From the NCBI GenBank assembly GCA_038316385.1, contig JBBQAN010000013.1, positions 25,159-89,158 on the forward strand: DNA of 64,000 nt, written 5' to 3'. Shown here in pieces: positions 54,892 to 63,158 of this stretch. This DNA comes from SZAS-103 sp038316385. GTDB taxonomy: Bacteria > Pseudomonadota > Gammaproteobacteria > Xanthomonadales > Xanthomonadaceae. Positions within the stretch are counted from its first letter, which is position 1; every line of letters begins with the position of its first letter. Made by a program: the position numbers and the translations under genes. The notes beneath the pieces were generated by a model. The model saw nothing but the letters and a program-made list of their open reading frames with translations. It was not told the DNA's origin and did no database searches.

Positions 54892-55368
54892 TCACGAAGC
54901 AACAGCCCGCCGGGATGAATTACCGGGTGCGGCCGATGCCCCCAGCGCGAACCCGATTCCCATCGCGAAACAGATTACCGACGTGATGACAATGAAAGCA
55001 TCCACATGACGACAGTTGCAGATCCGGACGAGTACGTCCGGACGCCAGAGGATCAAAGGCGCGAATAACATACCGCGAAGCAGCAACACACTTGCAATAA
55101 AAGCCAGGCCAAGACGCAAGAACGGCAAGCGACGAATGACGCCTGCGCCAGAAAAAGCATAGGCGGCGAACACGACCAGGATTGTCGCAATGACCAGGCA
55201 GCTGATCGGGGCGCGGAGATTGCCCGACCGAGCCATGGCAACCAAACCGGTCGGTGCGCCGAAAAAAGCGTACCAATCGGGGCCGCCAAACAAGATGGCG
55301 ATGTGCAGGACTGCGCCTGCTGCGGCAGCCATGCCAGTCCAGCACAAATAATTCTTTGCAAAACGAGA
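54892..55368 (-). CDS. Hypothetical four-helix membrane protein
   Basis: About 158 aa with four predicted membrane helices. The first is near residues 10-28 and is followed by the short motif GGPDWYAFFGAP. The others are near 53-72, 80-98 and 128-148. The motif recurs in uncharacterised small membrane proteins. The GTG at 55368 has GGGAAA upstream and gives a natural start (MSRFAKNYLCWTG). GTG at 55410 is the longer alternative. Confidence 0.65.
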   Translation of the reverse strand, partial: SRFAKNYLCWTGMAAAAGAVLHIAILFGGPDWYAFFGAPTGLVAMARSGNLRAPISCLVIATILVVFAAYAFSGAGVIRRLPFLRLGLAFIASVLLLRGMLFAPLILWRPDVLVRICNCRHVDAFIVITSVICFAMGIGFALGASAAPGNSSRRAVAS

Positions 55369-55533
55369 CACTTTTTTTTCCCACGATCGAACAATGGAAC
55401 ATACAGACACTATTTCGCGCGGCGATCTTCATGTTGCAATGTCAGGTGGCGTGCTGGTGCAGGCCCTACAGTTCGCGCTCGCTCCGGCCCAACCCAGCCT
55501 GCGCCTTCGGGTAGCCATCGAAAGTTTGAAGGA

Positions 55534-56013
55534 TCAGCCTCGGCGTGCGGCTTCGATCGTGGCAATGTCGATCTTCTTCATCTCCATCATGGCCTCGAAT
55601 GCGCGCTTGGCTGCTGCGAGGTCGGGATCAGTGATCGCTTCGGTCAAGGCGCGCGGGGTGATCTGCCATGACAGCCCCCACCGATCCTTGCACCACCCGC
55701 AGTCGCTTTCTTCTCCGCCGTTGCCGACAATCGCATTCCACAATCTATCTGTTTCGGCTTGGTCGTCAGTCGCGACCTGAAACGAAAAAGCCTCGTTGTG
55801 CTTGAACACAGGCCCTCCGTTCAAGCCGAGACACGGAATTCCCATCACCGTGAACTCCACTGTCAACACATCGCCCTGCTTGCCCGAAGGATAGTCGCCA
55901 GGCGCTCGATGGATAGCTCCTACAGTGCTATCCGGAAACGTCTCGGCGTAGAACGTCGCGGCTTCCAACGCGGCGCCGTCGTACCAGATGCAAATCGTAT
56001 TCTTGCTAACCAT
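55534..56013 (-). CDS. PhnB-like VOC protein (3-demethylubiquinone methyltransferase-like fold)
   Basis: About 159 aa. The start MVSKNTICIWYDGAALEAATFYAETFPDS, the middle GIPCLGLNGGPVFKHNEAFSFQV and the DRWGLSWQITPRAL block identify the PhnB/DUF899-neighbour VOC group. The molecular activity is unknown. The ATG at 56013 has GGAGA upstream; another ATG lies 12 bases earlier. Confidence 0.88.
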   Translation of the reverse strand: MVSKNTICIWYDGAALEAATFYAETFPDSTVGAIHRAPGDYPSGKQGDVLTVEFTVMGIPCLGLNGGPVFKHNEAFSFQVATDDQAETDRLWNAIVGNGGEESDCGWCKDRWGLSWQITPRALTEAITDPDLAAAKRAFEAMMEMKKIDIATIEAARRG

Positions 56014-56142
56014 GTCGATCTCCATGATGCAGGACGGATACGCGCATTCAAGCAGCCGTTTTTTTGGCGTTTTTCCAGTTCTTTTTTTCCGCTTTTTCTG
56101 GCGACCGTTTTTCAGCGCGGCTATAAGCTTTAGCGGTCAAAC

Positions 56143-58101
56143 CTATGCCTCCATGCTTTCGACCCGGTTACGGCCGGCCTGCTTGGCGTGGTAGAGGGCG
56201 TCATCAGCCTGGCGCAACAGGTACTCCAGACTGGTGCTGGCCGTGGACGTTGCTACGCCGAGGCTCGCAGTCAGGCGGATGGTGCCGCCATCTGCCAGTG
56301 CCACTGCAATCCGCTCCAGATCCGAACGCTGACGCTCGGCAAAGTTGATGGCTTCCTGATGCGTCGTCGCAGGTAGCAGGATGACGAACTCCTCGCCACC
56401 CCAACGAGCAATCAGGTCGCCTGCACGTGCGAGTTCACGCAGGCGTTCGGCGACGGCCACCAGCGTGCGGTCGCCAGCGTCATGGCCGTGCTGGTCGTTG
56501 ATCGCCTTGAAGTGGTCGATATCGATCATGATCACCGCCAGCGCTTTCGCGTCGCTTACAGCAGCGTCATAGGCGGGTAGTGCACGATCGAGGAAACCAC
56601 GTCGATTGAACAGCCCGGTCAGCGGATCGTGCTGCGCCAGTTGCATTGCGTAGACGCGATCCTCGCGGTCACGGCGCAGACGCAGGCCCAGCGCGAGAGC
56701 CCAGATGGTCGCCTCGAGCATGATGCCGACCTCGATCAGGCGGAAGATCATGTCGCTGAACGGAATCTTGCCCATCACCGCCAGCGTGGTCATCAAGGCG
56801 CCGGCCATGCTGATCACTGCGGCGACCAGGAACATGCCGGCCTGACCGCGACGGTGGCGCAAGGCCAGTACGCCCAAAGCCACCATCAACAGAGTGAAAG
56901 TTGTGATGTAGGCGAACGCGAGACTCACCGCCGGGCCCTGCGCGTCAGTCAAAACAAACACGGTCATCAACCCTAACGCCAACCGAACCATCCAGGCCAG
57001 AACCCGGTCAAGCCGCGGCGCCCAGATCGCCACGCCAAGGAAGTCGCGCGCGAAGCTGATGCCGGCGCTGGAAAAGAGGCACATGCCGATCAGGATGGCG
57101 AAGCGCGAAATCGCCGGAGAATCGGGCCACACCAGGTGTGCGGCGATCCCGGAGTAGGCCAAGTGCATGTACAAATAGCTGCCGACATAGGCGACATAGC
57201 GCAGCAGACTGGTTTCACGCAGCGCCAGCCACAACAGGCCGTAGGTCACCACCAGCGCCAACAAAAAACCGTGTACCAGCCCAAGCCAATGTTGGGCGGC
57301 GCCCTCCAGTGGGCCGGTGTCCGCCAATCGCACCACGCGCAGCGCCAATGCGACGGAGTCGATGCTGTCAGCGCGCACGAACAGTTCGCTGCGCCCCGGC
57401 GGCAACCGTGCATCAAAGCCAAAGCCCAGCCCGATATGCAGATCCTTCGACGGCGAGCGCTGATCGCCAGCTTGCCAATGTCGCGTCGTCCCGTCAGGCA
57501 TTGTCAGCCAGCCATCAATGCGGTCGGTCCAGCCCTCGGCCACATAGATCCGGTAGCCGTGTGAAATGGATGCGACGTTTTCCAGTTCCAGATGGAGCCA
57601 ACGCGATGGGGCGTGATTACCCATATTCGGAACGGCCAAGGTCGAGCGCGTGAAGTCACCGGCCGCGAGTCGAGTGCGTGCGTCATCGAGTGTCAATGGG
57701 TGGCCGGGAACCTCATCGAGAAGCACTGCATAGCGGCCTAGCGGTTCGGTGGGATCAAGCCGCGTACCGTCCAACGGCAATGACGTCGTGTCGTTTGATG
57801 GCTCGACGCCCGTCATGCCGTCGGCATTCAATCGAACCTGCTGCGCCAGGGCCGCCAAAGGCAAGACCAGCGCCAGCGCCACTACGCATGTCGCAATGGT
57901 CCGAAAGCCGAAAGTTCTCAGACGGTTTAGCCCGGCGGCGCCGTACTCTCCGAATAGCCTACTCACCCAATCAAAACCATCGTAGCCATTGGCATGCCCC
58001 CTTGCTGCAACCGCGGACGTTCCGGCAGCGTGCCGGGTGATGTTGCCACGGGATGCGCACAGTTCCTGTATCGGGCCTGCAATACCCAGAAGGATGTTCA
58101 T
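56143..58101 (-). CDS. 7TM-DISM diguanylate cyclase
   Basis: A 652-aa membrane sensor. An unusual N-terminal stretch of about 60 residues precedes the signal helix (TIATCVVALALVLPLAALAQ). The periplasmic 7TMR-DISM extracellular domain follows (about 105-275). Seven helices (7TMR-DISM_7TM) come next at about 280-480. The GGDEF domain ends the protein, with an active site ARWGGEEF and an RxxD site (RAGD) five residues before it. Active, feedback-inhibited c-di-GMP synthesis is expected. The ATG at 58101 has GGAG eight bases upstream. The long pre-signal tail is odd, and a later start is possible. Confidence 0.9.
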   Translation of the reverse strand: MNILLGIAGPIQELCASRGNITRHAAGTSAVAARGHANGYDGFDWVSRLFGEYGAAGLNRLRTFGFRTIATCVVALALVLPLAALAQQVRLNADGMTGVEPSNDTTSLPLDGTRLDPTEPLGRYAVLLDEVPGHPLTLDDARTRLAAGDFTRSTLAVPNMGNHAPSRWLHLELENVASISHGYRIYVAEGWTDRIDGWLTMPDGTTRHWQAGDQRSPSKDLHIGLGFGFDARLPPGRSELFVRADSIDSVALALRVVRLADTGPLEGAAQHWLGLVHGFLLALVVTYGLLWLALRETSLLRYVAYVGSYLYMHLAYSGIAAHLVWPDSPAISRFAILIGMCLFSSAGISFARDFLGVAIWAPRLDRVLAWMVRLALGLMTVFVLTDAQGPAVSLAFAYITTFTLLMVALGVLALRHRRGQAGMFLVAAVISMAGALMTTLAVMGKIPFSDMIFRLIEVGIMLEATIWALALGLRLRRDREDRVYAMQLAQHDPLTGLFNRRGFLDRALPAYDAAVSDAKALAVIMIDIDHFKAINDQHGHDAGDRTLVAVAERLRELARAGDLIARWGGEEFVILLPATTHQEAINFAERQRSDLERIAVALADGGTIRLTASLGVATSTASTSLEYLLRQADDALYHAKQAGRNRVESMEA

Positions 58102-58203
58102 CGTGCAACTCCGCCCAGTTTTCACATCGGCACGCCGGCCAAAGGGGACCGAGGTCGTTGCGCGCGCATCATTACCTCAGGCCCGTTTTCAGCTTCCACT
58201 TCA

Positions 58204-58908
58204 CTACTTCCCGGCGGCCGGTTGCGCCAACGGCGGCCCGGTGAATTCGGCTTCGATCGTCACGTCGACAAGGTCGCCGACGCCCACCGTCGTTCCCGGC
58301 TTGGGCACGCCGTATGCCATGCCGAAATCCGAGCGCTTGAATGCGGTGTGCGCGGAGAATCCGATGCGCGCATGCGGATCCATCTGTGGCATACCCGGGT
58401 ATCCGCCGTTGTAGGTGCCCGCGAGCACCACGGGACGGCTCACGCCAAGCAGCTCGAGCGTGCCGTCGATCTCGAACGACTTCGCACCGGTCATGCGCAC
58501 GGTACCGGAGCGGAAGACGATCGTCGCGTGCTTGGCGACGTCGAGCATCTGCGCACCCTTCATGATGTCGATGCACATCTGCGGCGCCGCATCCATCTCG
58601 AACGAAGACGCATCGATCGTGGTCACCACGCTCGATGCCGGGATGTTGTCTGGATCGAACTTCAGGTCCGCGTCGAAGCGACTGAACCGCGTCGTGTACG
58701 TCGAGAATCCCATGTGGCTCACGCGCAGCAGCAGGCTCGCGTGCGACTTGTCGAGTTGGTACTGCCCGGCTGGCGGCGGACCCATTGCCGGCATCGGAGG
58801 CAGTGGTGGCGCCTCTGCGGCGAAGGAGGCAACACCATGGACGCCGATCAGGATCATCGCCGCGATGGCGATAGGACGGAAAGACAGGGTTCCGATGCGG
58901 TTGTTCAT
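58204..58908 (-). CDS. YceI family periplasmic protein
   Basis: A 234-aa exported lipocalin-like protein that binds amphiphilic or isoprenoid molecules in this family. The signal peptide covers about residues 1-30 (IAAMILIGVHGVASFA). The fold follows from YQLDKSHASLLLRVSHMGFSTYTTRF to the final VDVTIEAEFTG. A Pro/Met-rich insert (PPLPPMPAMGPPPAG) follows the signal peptide. AAGGAG precedes the ATG. Confidence 0.92.
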   Translation of the reverse strand: MNNRIGTLSFRPIAIAAMILIGVHGVASFAAEAPPLPPMPAMGPPPAGQYQLDKSHASLLLRVSHMGFSTYTTRFSRFDADLKFDPDNIPASSVVTTIDASSFEMDAAPQMCIDIMKGAQMLDVAKHATIVFRSGTVRMTGAKSFEIDGTLELLGVSRPVVLAGTYNGGYPGMPQMDPHARIGFSAHTAFKRSDFGMAYGVPKPGTTVGVGDLVDVTIEAEFTGPPLAQPAAGK

Positions 58909-59020
58909 GGGCGTGGCTCCTTGCAGTCATAAAAGCTGGGGTTTCGGATAGGAGGGCTGAGAGGGCCAGAGCAATTCTATTTCAATCAATCAATCTCTCT
59001 AGCCTCATCTATGCGCATAG

Positions 59021-59431
59021 CTATCGACTGAATGGGCCCGCGGACATGTCCATCCACATGGCACCCCAAACGTGGCCGTCAGGATCAACGAAGTCGCGGC
59101 CATACATGGAGCTATGGTCTTCAACGGGATTGATGTCGGCGGTTCCGCCGTTTTCGCCGGCCATCCTGTTCATTGCATCGACGGCTTCGCGCGACTCGCA
59201 CGAGATATTGAGCGCGACCTCACTCGACGTGTTCGGCGGAATCGGCCGCGTCGTGAAGGTGCGCCACTTGGCGTGGGTTAACAGCATGACGTTGATCGTC
59301 TCGCTGCAAACCATCAGCGCCGCGGAGTCGTCCGTGAACTGCGGATTGTTGACGAAACCCAGGGCGGTGTAGAAAGCCTTCGAGGCATTCAGATCGGTTA
59401 CAGGCAGGCTGACTGTAATCGTGCGCGGCAT
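59021..59431 (-). CDS. VOC family (glyoxalase/bleomycin resistance-like) protein
   Basis: A 136-aa single-module VOC protein, starting TVSLPVTDLNASKAFYTALGF and ending DPDGHVWGAMWMD, with the expected metal-ligand positions. The substrate is unknown. CAGGAG precedes the ATG. It begins the small-gene accessory zone. Confidence 0.88.
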   Translation of the reverse strand: MPRTITVSLPVTDLNASKAFYTALGFVNNPQFTDDSAALMVCSETINVMLLTHAKWRTFTTRPIPPNTSSEVALNISCESREAVDAMNRMAGENGGTADINPVEDHSSMYGRDFVDPDGHVWGAMWMDMSAGPFSR

Positions 59432-59572
59432 GGATGCTCTCCTGAAAAAACGCTAAGGGAAGTTTGCACTTTGATCAGAAATTTACTGCGATTACTTCAA
59501 TTAAAATCTTGCCCTGCCCATTATTGGTCTTATGGAGCGTCGCTTGACGAGCGGCTAAAACCGATCGGCAAA

Positions 59573-59767
59573 TCAGAGCCGGTAATCGTGCCCAATTGTT
59601 GGCTCCCGCTCCGGCCAGCGCGGGCACAGGGCCTCGATGGCCGCCATCAAGTCGATCCATGCGTCGATCGGATCGACGCCTGCGGTAAGCTCGACTCGGA
59701 CGCCCGCGTCGCCCGCCAGCCATGCAGGCACGGGAGCATCAGCGATCGAGGTCTGCAATGAGTTCAT
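59573..59767 (-). CDS. Small partner protein of the nucleotidyltransferase
   Basis: A 64-aa acidic protein (SIADAPVPAWLAGDAGVRVEL..., ending TIGHDYRL). It overlaps the end of the nucleotidyltransferase gene by 29 bases if it starts at the ATG, or follows it closely if it starts at an internal GTG. Short proteins of this kind often accompany nucleotidyltransferases in two-gene modules. A toxin-antitoxin role is only a guess. About 140 bases with no gene lie downstream. Confidence 0.5.
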   Translation of the reverse strand: MNSLQTSIADAPVPAWLAGDAGVRVELTAGVDPIDAWIDLMAAIEALCPRWPEREPTIGHDYRL

Positions 59768-60284
59768 CGAGCAAGGCTTCGCGTTCGAAGAGTTGAAAGT
59801 AGCGCCGCACGGAAGGCATGTCGAGTGTAGTGCGGTTGGTACGCAGCAACGCGCGGATATCGTCAAGGTCGCGCAGTCGCGAGGGATCGTTGACGTAAGC
59901 TTGCAGCTTGAACGCGACGAGGCCCTCGGCACCGATGATGCGCAGCCGCCCCATGCCGGTATCGCGTTCCTCCGCTTCGGCGAGCAAGCGGCGCGCTTCG
60001 GGCCGGTGCGCATACAACAGGTCGAGCCCCTCGCCACCACGCAGATAGTTTGCTGCGTCGGCGCTGCGGTGAATGCATTGATAGCCGAGGCCCGTCAGAA
60101 TTTCGTGCAGTCGATCGGCATCGACTGCGTCAGCGAGAAAGTCCACGTCGCGAGTCCCGCGCACGACGCTGTGCGCGGCGAGTGCAAGGCCGCCGATCAG
60201 GGCCGGGACTGTGTGCAATCCATGAAAGGAATCTACGGCTTCGCGCACCTGGCAAACGAGGTTGGGCGTCGAGCCGGAAGTCAT
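59739..60284 (-). CDS. Nucleotidyltransferase-fold protein (AbiEii/DUF6036-like)
   Basis: A 181-aa protein with the nucleotidyltransferase core ALIGGLALAAHSVVRGTRDVDFL near residue 30. The GG...RxTxDxD pattern is intact and is followed by a conserved LIIGAEGLVAFKLQAY-like helix region near 115 and the RDLDDIRALL segment. This form occurs in AbiEii-like toxins and in DUF6036 proteins. The ATG at 60284 is preferred, because an upstream ATG at 60296 falls inside the repeat shared with 61.15 kb. It overlaps the small partner gene. Confidence 0.8.
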   Translation of the reverse strand: MTSGSTPNLVCQVREAVDSFHGLHTVPALIGGLALAAHSVVRGTRDVDFLADAVDADRLHEILTGLGYQCIHRSADAANYLRGGEGLDLLYAHRPEARRLLAEAEERDTGMGRLRIIGAEGLVAFKLQAYVNDPSRLRDLDDIRALLRTNRTTLDMPSVRRYFQLFEREALLDELIADLDR

Positions 60285-60290
60285 GTTAGC

Positions 60291-60354
60291 GGCCATCGCA
60301 GAGTGTTTTGGCTAACAGGTGTTTGAAACTAATATTCACTCTGGCCCTTTTTTT
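60291..60354. repeat. Interspersed 65-bp repeat, copy A
   Basis: This sequence and the one at 61153-61217 differ at only a few of about 65 positions. Shared parts include GCTAAC[A/C]GGTGTTTGAAAC, TAATATTCACTCTGGCC and a trailing T7 tract. Copy A lies between the nucleotidyltransferase and a lipoprotein gene. Its minus strand reads GGGCCAGAGTGAATATTAG. Confidence 0.85.
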
Positions 60355-60366
60355 GGCGGCTGTCGA

Positions 60367-61101
60367 TCAAAGCACTTTGCGCATGTCGCGCACCACCGAC
60401 AGCAATCCCTGGATTTCAGCGCGATACGGGGCGACGATCGCCGTGTCCTGCGCTTCGACAGCGTGGATTTTTTGCTGAAGGGCCAACGATGCGCCCGACA
60501 GCTTCGGCACATCGGCAGGCCCGCCTTCGCCGGTCGCGCCCCCAGCTACCAGCATCGTCGGATTCGGAACGACGTCCTCGATCGCGCTGCTGATACCGTT
60601 GTAGCGCTTTTCATCGATGTGGCGCTCGCGCACGACAAGCATGTCCATCTGCTGCTCGATCAGCGGGCCATCCGCCATCAGGGCCATGTCGGCGGCCGAT
60701 GGCGGCGCATTCTTGCCACCCGAATCGGCGGCTTTGAGCAGCGCCTTGTAGCGAGCGAGCGTGCTCACATCGGCGGCTGTGGGGTGCTGGACGCGATCCG
60801 CAGCTGCATGCATCACCTGCAGATACAACGCGATGTCGTCCTTGCTGAGCGGCGTGAGTTGCACGCTGGCCTGTGGCGCATCGTCGTCCGCATCCGCATC
60901 GCTCGTGGATGCGGTCGTCGTGGAGTCGGTGGCGATGCCCGGCCCTGCTGCCGTCGCGGATGCGGATGCTGTCATCTGCGCATCCGACGATGAGGGCGCT
61001 GCGGAAGCGATGCCGGCTTGCGTGGAAGCAGTATCGTTCGGTGCCTGTCCACAGCCTGCCATCACGGCAGCGCAAGACATCAAGAGAAAAACCATGCGCA
61101 T
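60367..61101 (-). CDS. Putative lipoprotein
   Basis: A 244-aa protein starting MRMVFLLMSCAAVMAGCGQ, with a lipobox VMAGC (Cys17). A Thr/Ser/Ala/Asp-rich linker (about 20-75) leads to a helical domain (LALYLQVMHAAADRVQHP-like, ENALIEQQMDMLVVRERH). No family is recognised. An in-frame extension upstream would hide the signal peptide and is rejected. It lies between the two 65-bp repeats. Confidence 0.7.
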   Translation of the reverse strand: MRMVFLLMSCAAVMAGCGQAPNDTASTQAGIASAAPSSSDAQMTASASATAAGPGIATDSTTTASTSDADADDDAPQASVQLTPLSKDDIALYLQVMHAAADRVQHPTAADVSTLARYKALLKAADSGGKNAPPSAADMALMADGPLIEQQMDMLVVRERHIDEKRYNGISSAIEDVVPNPTMLVAGGATGEGGPADVPKLSGASLALQQKIHAVEAQDTAIVAPYRAEIQGLLSVVRDMRKVL

Positions 61102-61152
61102 GCTGAATCCTCTGGGAAATGCAGTTGGGGGCAGTACGGCCCAAAAATGGGA

Positions 61153-61217
61153 GGCCAACGCAGGGCGTTTTGGCTAACCGGTGTTTGAAACTAATATTCA
61201 CTCTGGCCGCTTTTTTT
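61153..61217. repeat. Interspersed 65-bp repeat, copy B
   Basis: This is the near-identical partner of the copy at 60291-60354. A further short match follows at once: the minus strand of 61219-61240 reads GGGCCAGAGCAAATTGG. Related but more divergent pieces occur near 58960-58985 and 63103-63140. Confidence 0.85.
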
Positions 61218-61248
61218 CAAGTCCAATTTGCTCTGGCCCTTTCTTGCG

Positions 61249-61755
61249 TCACCGCCCGCTGCCGTACTCCTTGTGCCATTGCTCGATGGTCTGGACGAGT
61301 GAGTCGCCGCGCGGACCCTTCACGTCGTCGAGTAGCCAGCATTCGGACGCCGATGCGCGCTGCAGCAGTAGGGTTGCGTGCTGCTGTTTGCCATGCGCCT
61401 TGTCGAGGACGAACATATAAGTCATCACAACCGTAGCCTTTCCTCCGGCGTTACGGGTGGTCGCGAATGCGATCGGCTTACTAACCGTTCCATCTTGCGC
61501 GTCAGTCCATGGATCGGCCGCGATGGCGCATTCCTGGCCATCGGAGCATTTGTATTCGATGTCCAGCGCAGCGAACAGGCGTGGCGTGAGTAGCGGCTTG
61601 AACGCGGCCGGATCCTTCCAGGAAAACTCTGCATGCCCGAAGTAAAACGACTTGGCGGCGGCGGCAGGATCAGTGATCGCACAGGCGGCGTGTGCACTGT
61701 GGGATGGCAAAGACGCCATCACAAAGGTGAGGATTATTGCGAGCGTGCGTATCAC
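61249..61755 (-). CDS. Exported DUF3828-like protein
   Basis: A 168-aa protein from a GTG (VIRTLAIILTFVMASLPSHSAHA signal peptide). GGAG is six bases upstream. The mature part reads SFYFGHAEFSWKDPAAFKPLLTPRLFAAL near residue 35 and closes with CWLLDDVKGPRGDSLV and a helical end. This layout resembles DUF3828/YbjP-type periplasmic proteins. The function is unknown. It is the last gene before the IS element. Confidence 0.7.
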   Translation of the reverse strand: MIRTLAIILTFVMASLPSHSAHAACAITDPAAAAKSFYFGHAEFSWKDPAAFKPLLTPRLFAALDIEYKCSDGQECAIAADPWTDAQDGTVSKPIAFATTRNAGGKATVVMTYMFVLDKAHGKQQHATLLLQRASASECWLLDDVKGPRGDSLVQTIEQWHKEYGSGR

Positions 61756-61818
61756 AGTGGGCTCCAGCGGGCTTTCAGATTTGAAGGGCGGCAATGACTA
61801 AGGTTCGGAAATCGTGGT

Positions 61819-61850
61819 CTGTCCCCTATTCTTTGCTGCAAAGGGGACAG
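61819..61850. repeat. Palindromic repeat of the GGGGACAGAG type
   Basis: CTGTCCCCT (61819-61827) and AGGGGACAG (61842-61850) form a perfect nine-base stem around a 14-base loop. It is preceded by ATCGTGGT. Sequences of this form are common REP-like intergenic elements. The IS3 element begins three bases after it, directly behind GGGGACAGAG. Confidence 0.7.
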
Positions 61851-61883
61851 AGTGAGCTACCCCGGATTTCTCGGACAGTTGAA

Positions 61884-62744
61884 TTAGGCAACACATTCCA
61901 GCGATTCGAACATCATCGGTGAGCGATAGCCGAGGCTGCTGTGTAGTCGTTGCCGGTTGTAGAACACTTCGATGTAGTCGAACACTTTGCTTCTCGCTTC
62001 GTCGCGTGAGCCAAAGCGCTCGTGGTGCGTCAACTCCTGCTTGAGCGAGCTGAAGAAGCTTTCCATCACGGCATTGTCGTAGGGCATCGCCTTGCGGCTC
62101 ATGCTGGCCGTCAAGCCAGCGTGTTGCAGTTGCTGCTGATAGGCCTTGCAGGTGTATTGCACGCCCTGATCGCTGTGATGGATGGTGTCACGCGTTGGCT
62201 GGCGATGCGACAAGGCCATCGCCAATGCGGCGCTGGCCAGTTCCTGGTGCGCGGTATCGGCCATCGCCCAACCCACGACCCGGCGGGAGTGCATGTCCAG
62301 CATGACCGCCAGGTAGAGCCATCCCTGCTGCGTCGGCAGGTAGGTGATATCGGCCACCCACACCCGATCGCGTGCTGGACTGTGGAAGGGCCATGCCAGG
62401 CGGTTCGGTGCGGGAAGTTCGCGCAGGTAGGTCGAGCGTGTTCGAAGGTAGCGACGACGACGTTTGCTGCGGATGTCGTGCTTGCAACGCAGACGGCCGA
62501 CGCGGTGCCGGCCACACACTTCACCTGCCTGTCGCAACGCGTGCCAGATTCGATCCGTCCCGTAGGCCTCGCGGGTCTGCGCGTGTAACTGCCTGATCTG
62601 CTGCACCAGTCGAACATCGTCCAATGCACGCCGACTGGGCGGGCGATCACGCCAGGCGTAGAAGCCGCTGCTCGAGACACCCAGCACCTGGCACAACCGC
62701 TGCACCGCATGACCGGTTTGATCCCGGATCCACGCGTACTTCAC
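61884..62744 (-). CDS. IS3-family transposase OrfB (DDE integrase)
   Basis: A 286-aa catalytic part. The DDE triad is visible as Asp in VWVADITYLP, Asp in HHSDQGVQY and Glu in DNAVMESFFSSL, with the conserved LHSSLGYRSP end. It is in the -1 frame relative to OrfA and is open through the slippery site, so an OrfAB fusion is expected. GTG at its own start would give a free OrfB. No inactivating change is seen. Confidence 0.95.
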   Translation of the reverse strand: MKYAWIRDQTGHAVQRLCQVLGVSSSGFYAWRDRPPSRRALDDVRLVQQIRQLHAQTREAYGTDRIWHALRQAGEVCGRHRVGRLRCKHDIRSKRRRRYLRTRSTYLRELPAPNRLAWPFHSPARDRVWVADITYLPTQQGWLYLAVMLDMHSRRVVGWAMADTAHQELASAALAMALSHRQPTRDTIHHSDQGVQYTCKAYQQQLQHAGLTASMSRKAMPYDNAVMESFFSSLKQELTHHERFGSRDEARSKVFDYIEVFYNRQRLHSSLGYRSPMMFESLECVA

Positions 62745-63034
62745 GGCAGTTGCCGAGCGAAGTACGCCGCGGCTTTTTTTAAAATCGCGTTCTCTTCCTG
62801 CAGCCGCGCGTTCTCGCGCTTGAGCACCGACAGATCATCGGCGCTGGCCTTGGGCCGGCCACTGCCGCGGAACGCCTCGTCACCCTTCTTGCTGGCGTCC
62901 TGAGCCCACTTGTAGATCCGGTTGCGTGGAATGCCCAGCTCCCGGGCCACTACCGCTGCCGGCTTGCTGGCCATCTGCAGCAAACGCACCGCCTCGCGCT
63001 TGAACTCGGCGGTAAACTTCCTTCGCGTCGTCAT
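62741..63034 (-). CDS. IS3-family transposase OrfA (helix-turn-helix)
   Basis: A 97-aa protein starting MTTRRKFTAEFKREAVRLL. A helix-turn-helix (VARELGIPRNRIYKWA) binds the ends, and a C-terminal leucine zipper follows (LSVLKRENARLQEENAILKKA). Near its end, A7 (read TTA AAA AAA GCC) forms a -1 slippery site. Frameshifting there continues SRGVLRSATAV into OrfB without a stop. It overlaps OrfB by four bases. Confidence 0.93.
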   Translation of the reverse strand: MTTRRKFTAEFKREAVRLLQMASKPAAVVARELGIPRNRIYKWAQDASKKGDEAFRGSGRPKASADDLSVLKRENARLQEENAILKKAAAYFARQLP

Positions 63035-63158
63035 CGAACACCTCTCCCGGGGGATTGTCCCCACTTTTTGGTGTCCGAGAAACTAGGGGTGGCTCAGAGT
63101 GAATTAACGCTTCAAATGAATATTTACTCTGGCCGCTTTCCCTTTTCTTGCCGTCAGT

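Larger units (their letters stand above)
61853..63096 (-). mobile_element. IS3-family insertion sequence, complete copy
   Basis: A 1244-bp element. The ends TGAGCTACCCC...TTTCTCGGACA (61853-61876, plus strand) and TGAGCCACCCC...TTTCTCGGACA (63096-63073, minus strand) form inverted repeats. They differ at a few of about 25 positions and carry the TG...CA tips of IS3 elements. GAG flanks both sides (61850-61852 and 63097-63099), fitting a three-base target duplication. It contains orfA and orfB on the minus strand. Confidence 0.92.

Noticed and set aside
60291..61217. Integron attC sites as an explanation for the 65-bp repeats
   Set aside because: A GTTAGCC-like heptamer occurs, but the paired core sites and the internal symmetry needed for attC are absent, and no integrase gene is visible.
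58960..63150. CRISPR array
   Set aside because: The repeats are few, widely spaced with whole genes between them, and variable in length; no cas genes are present.
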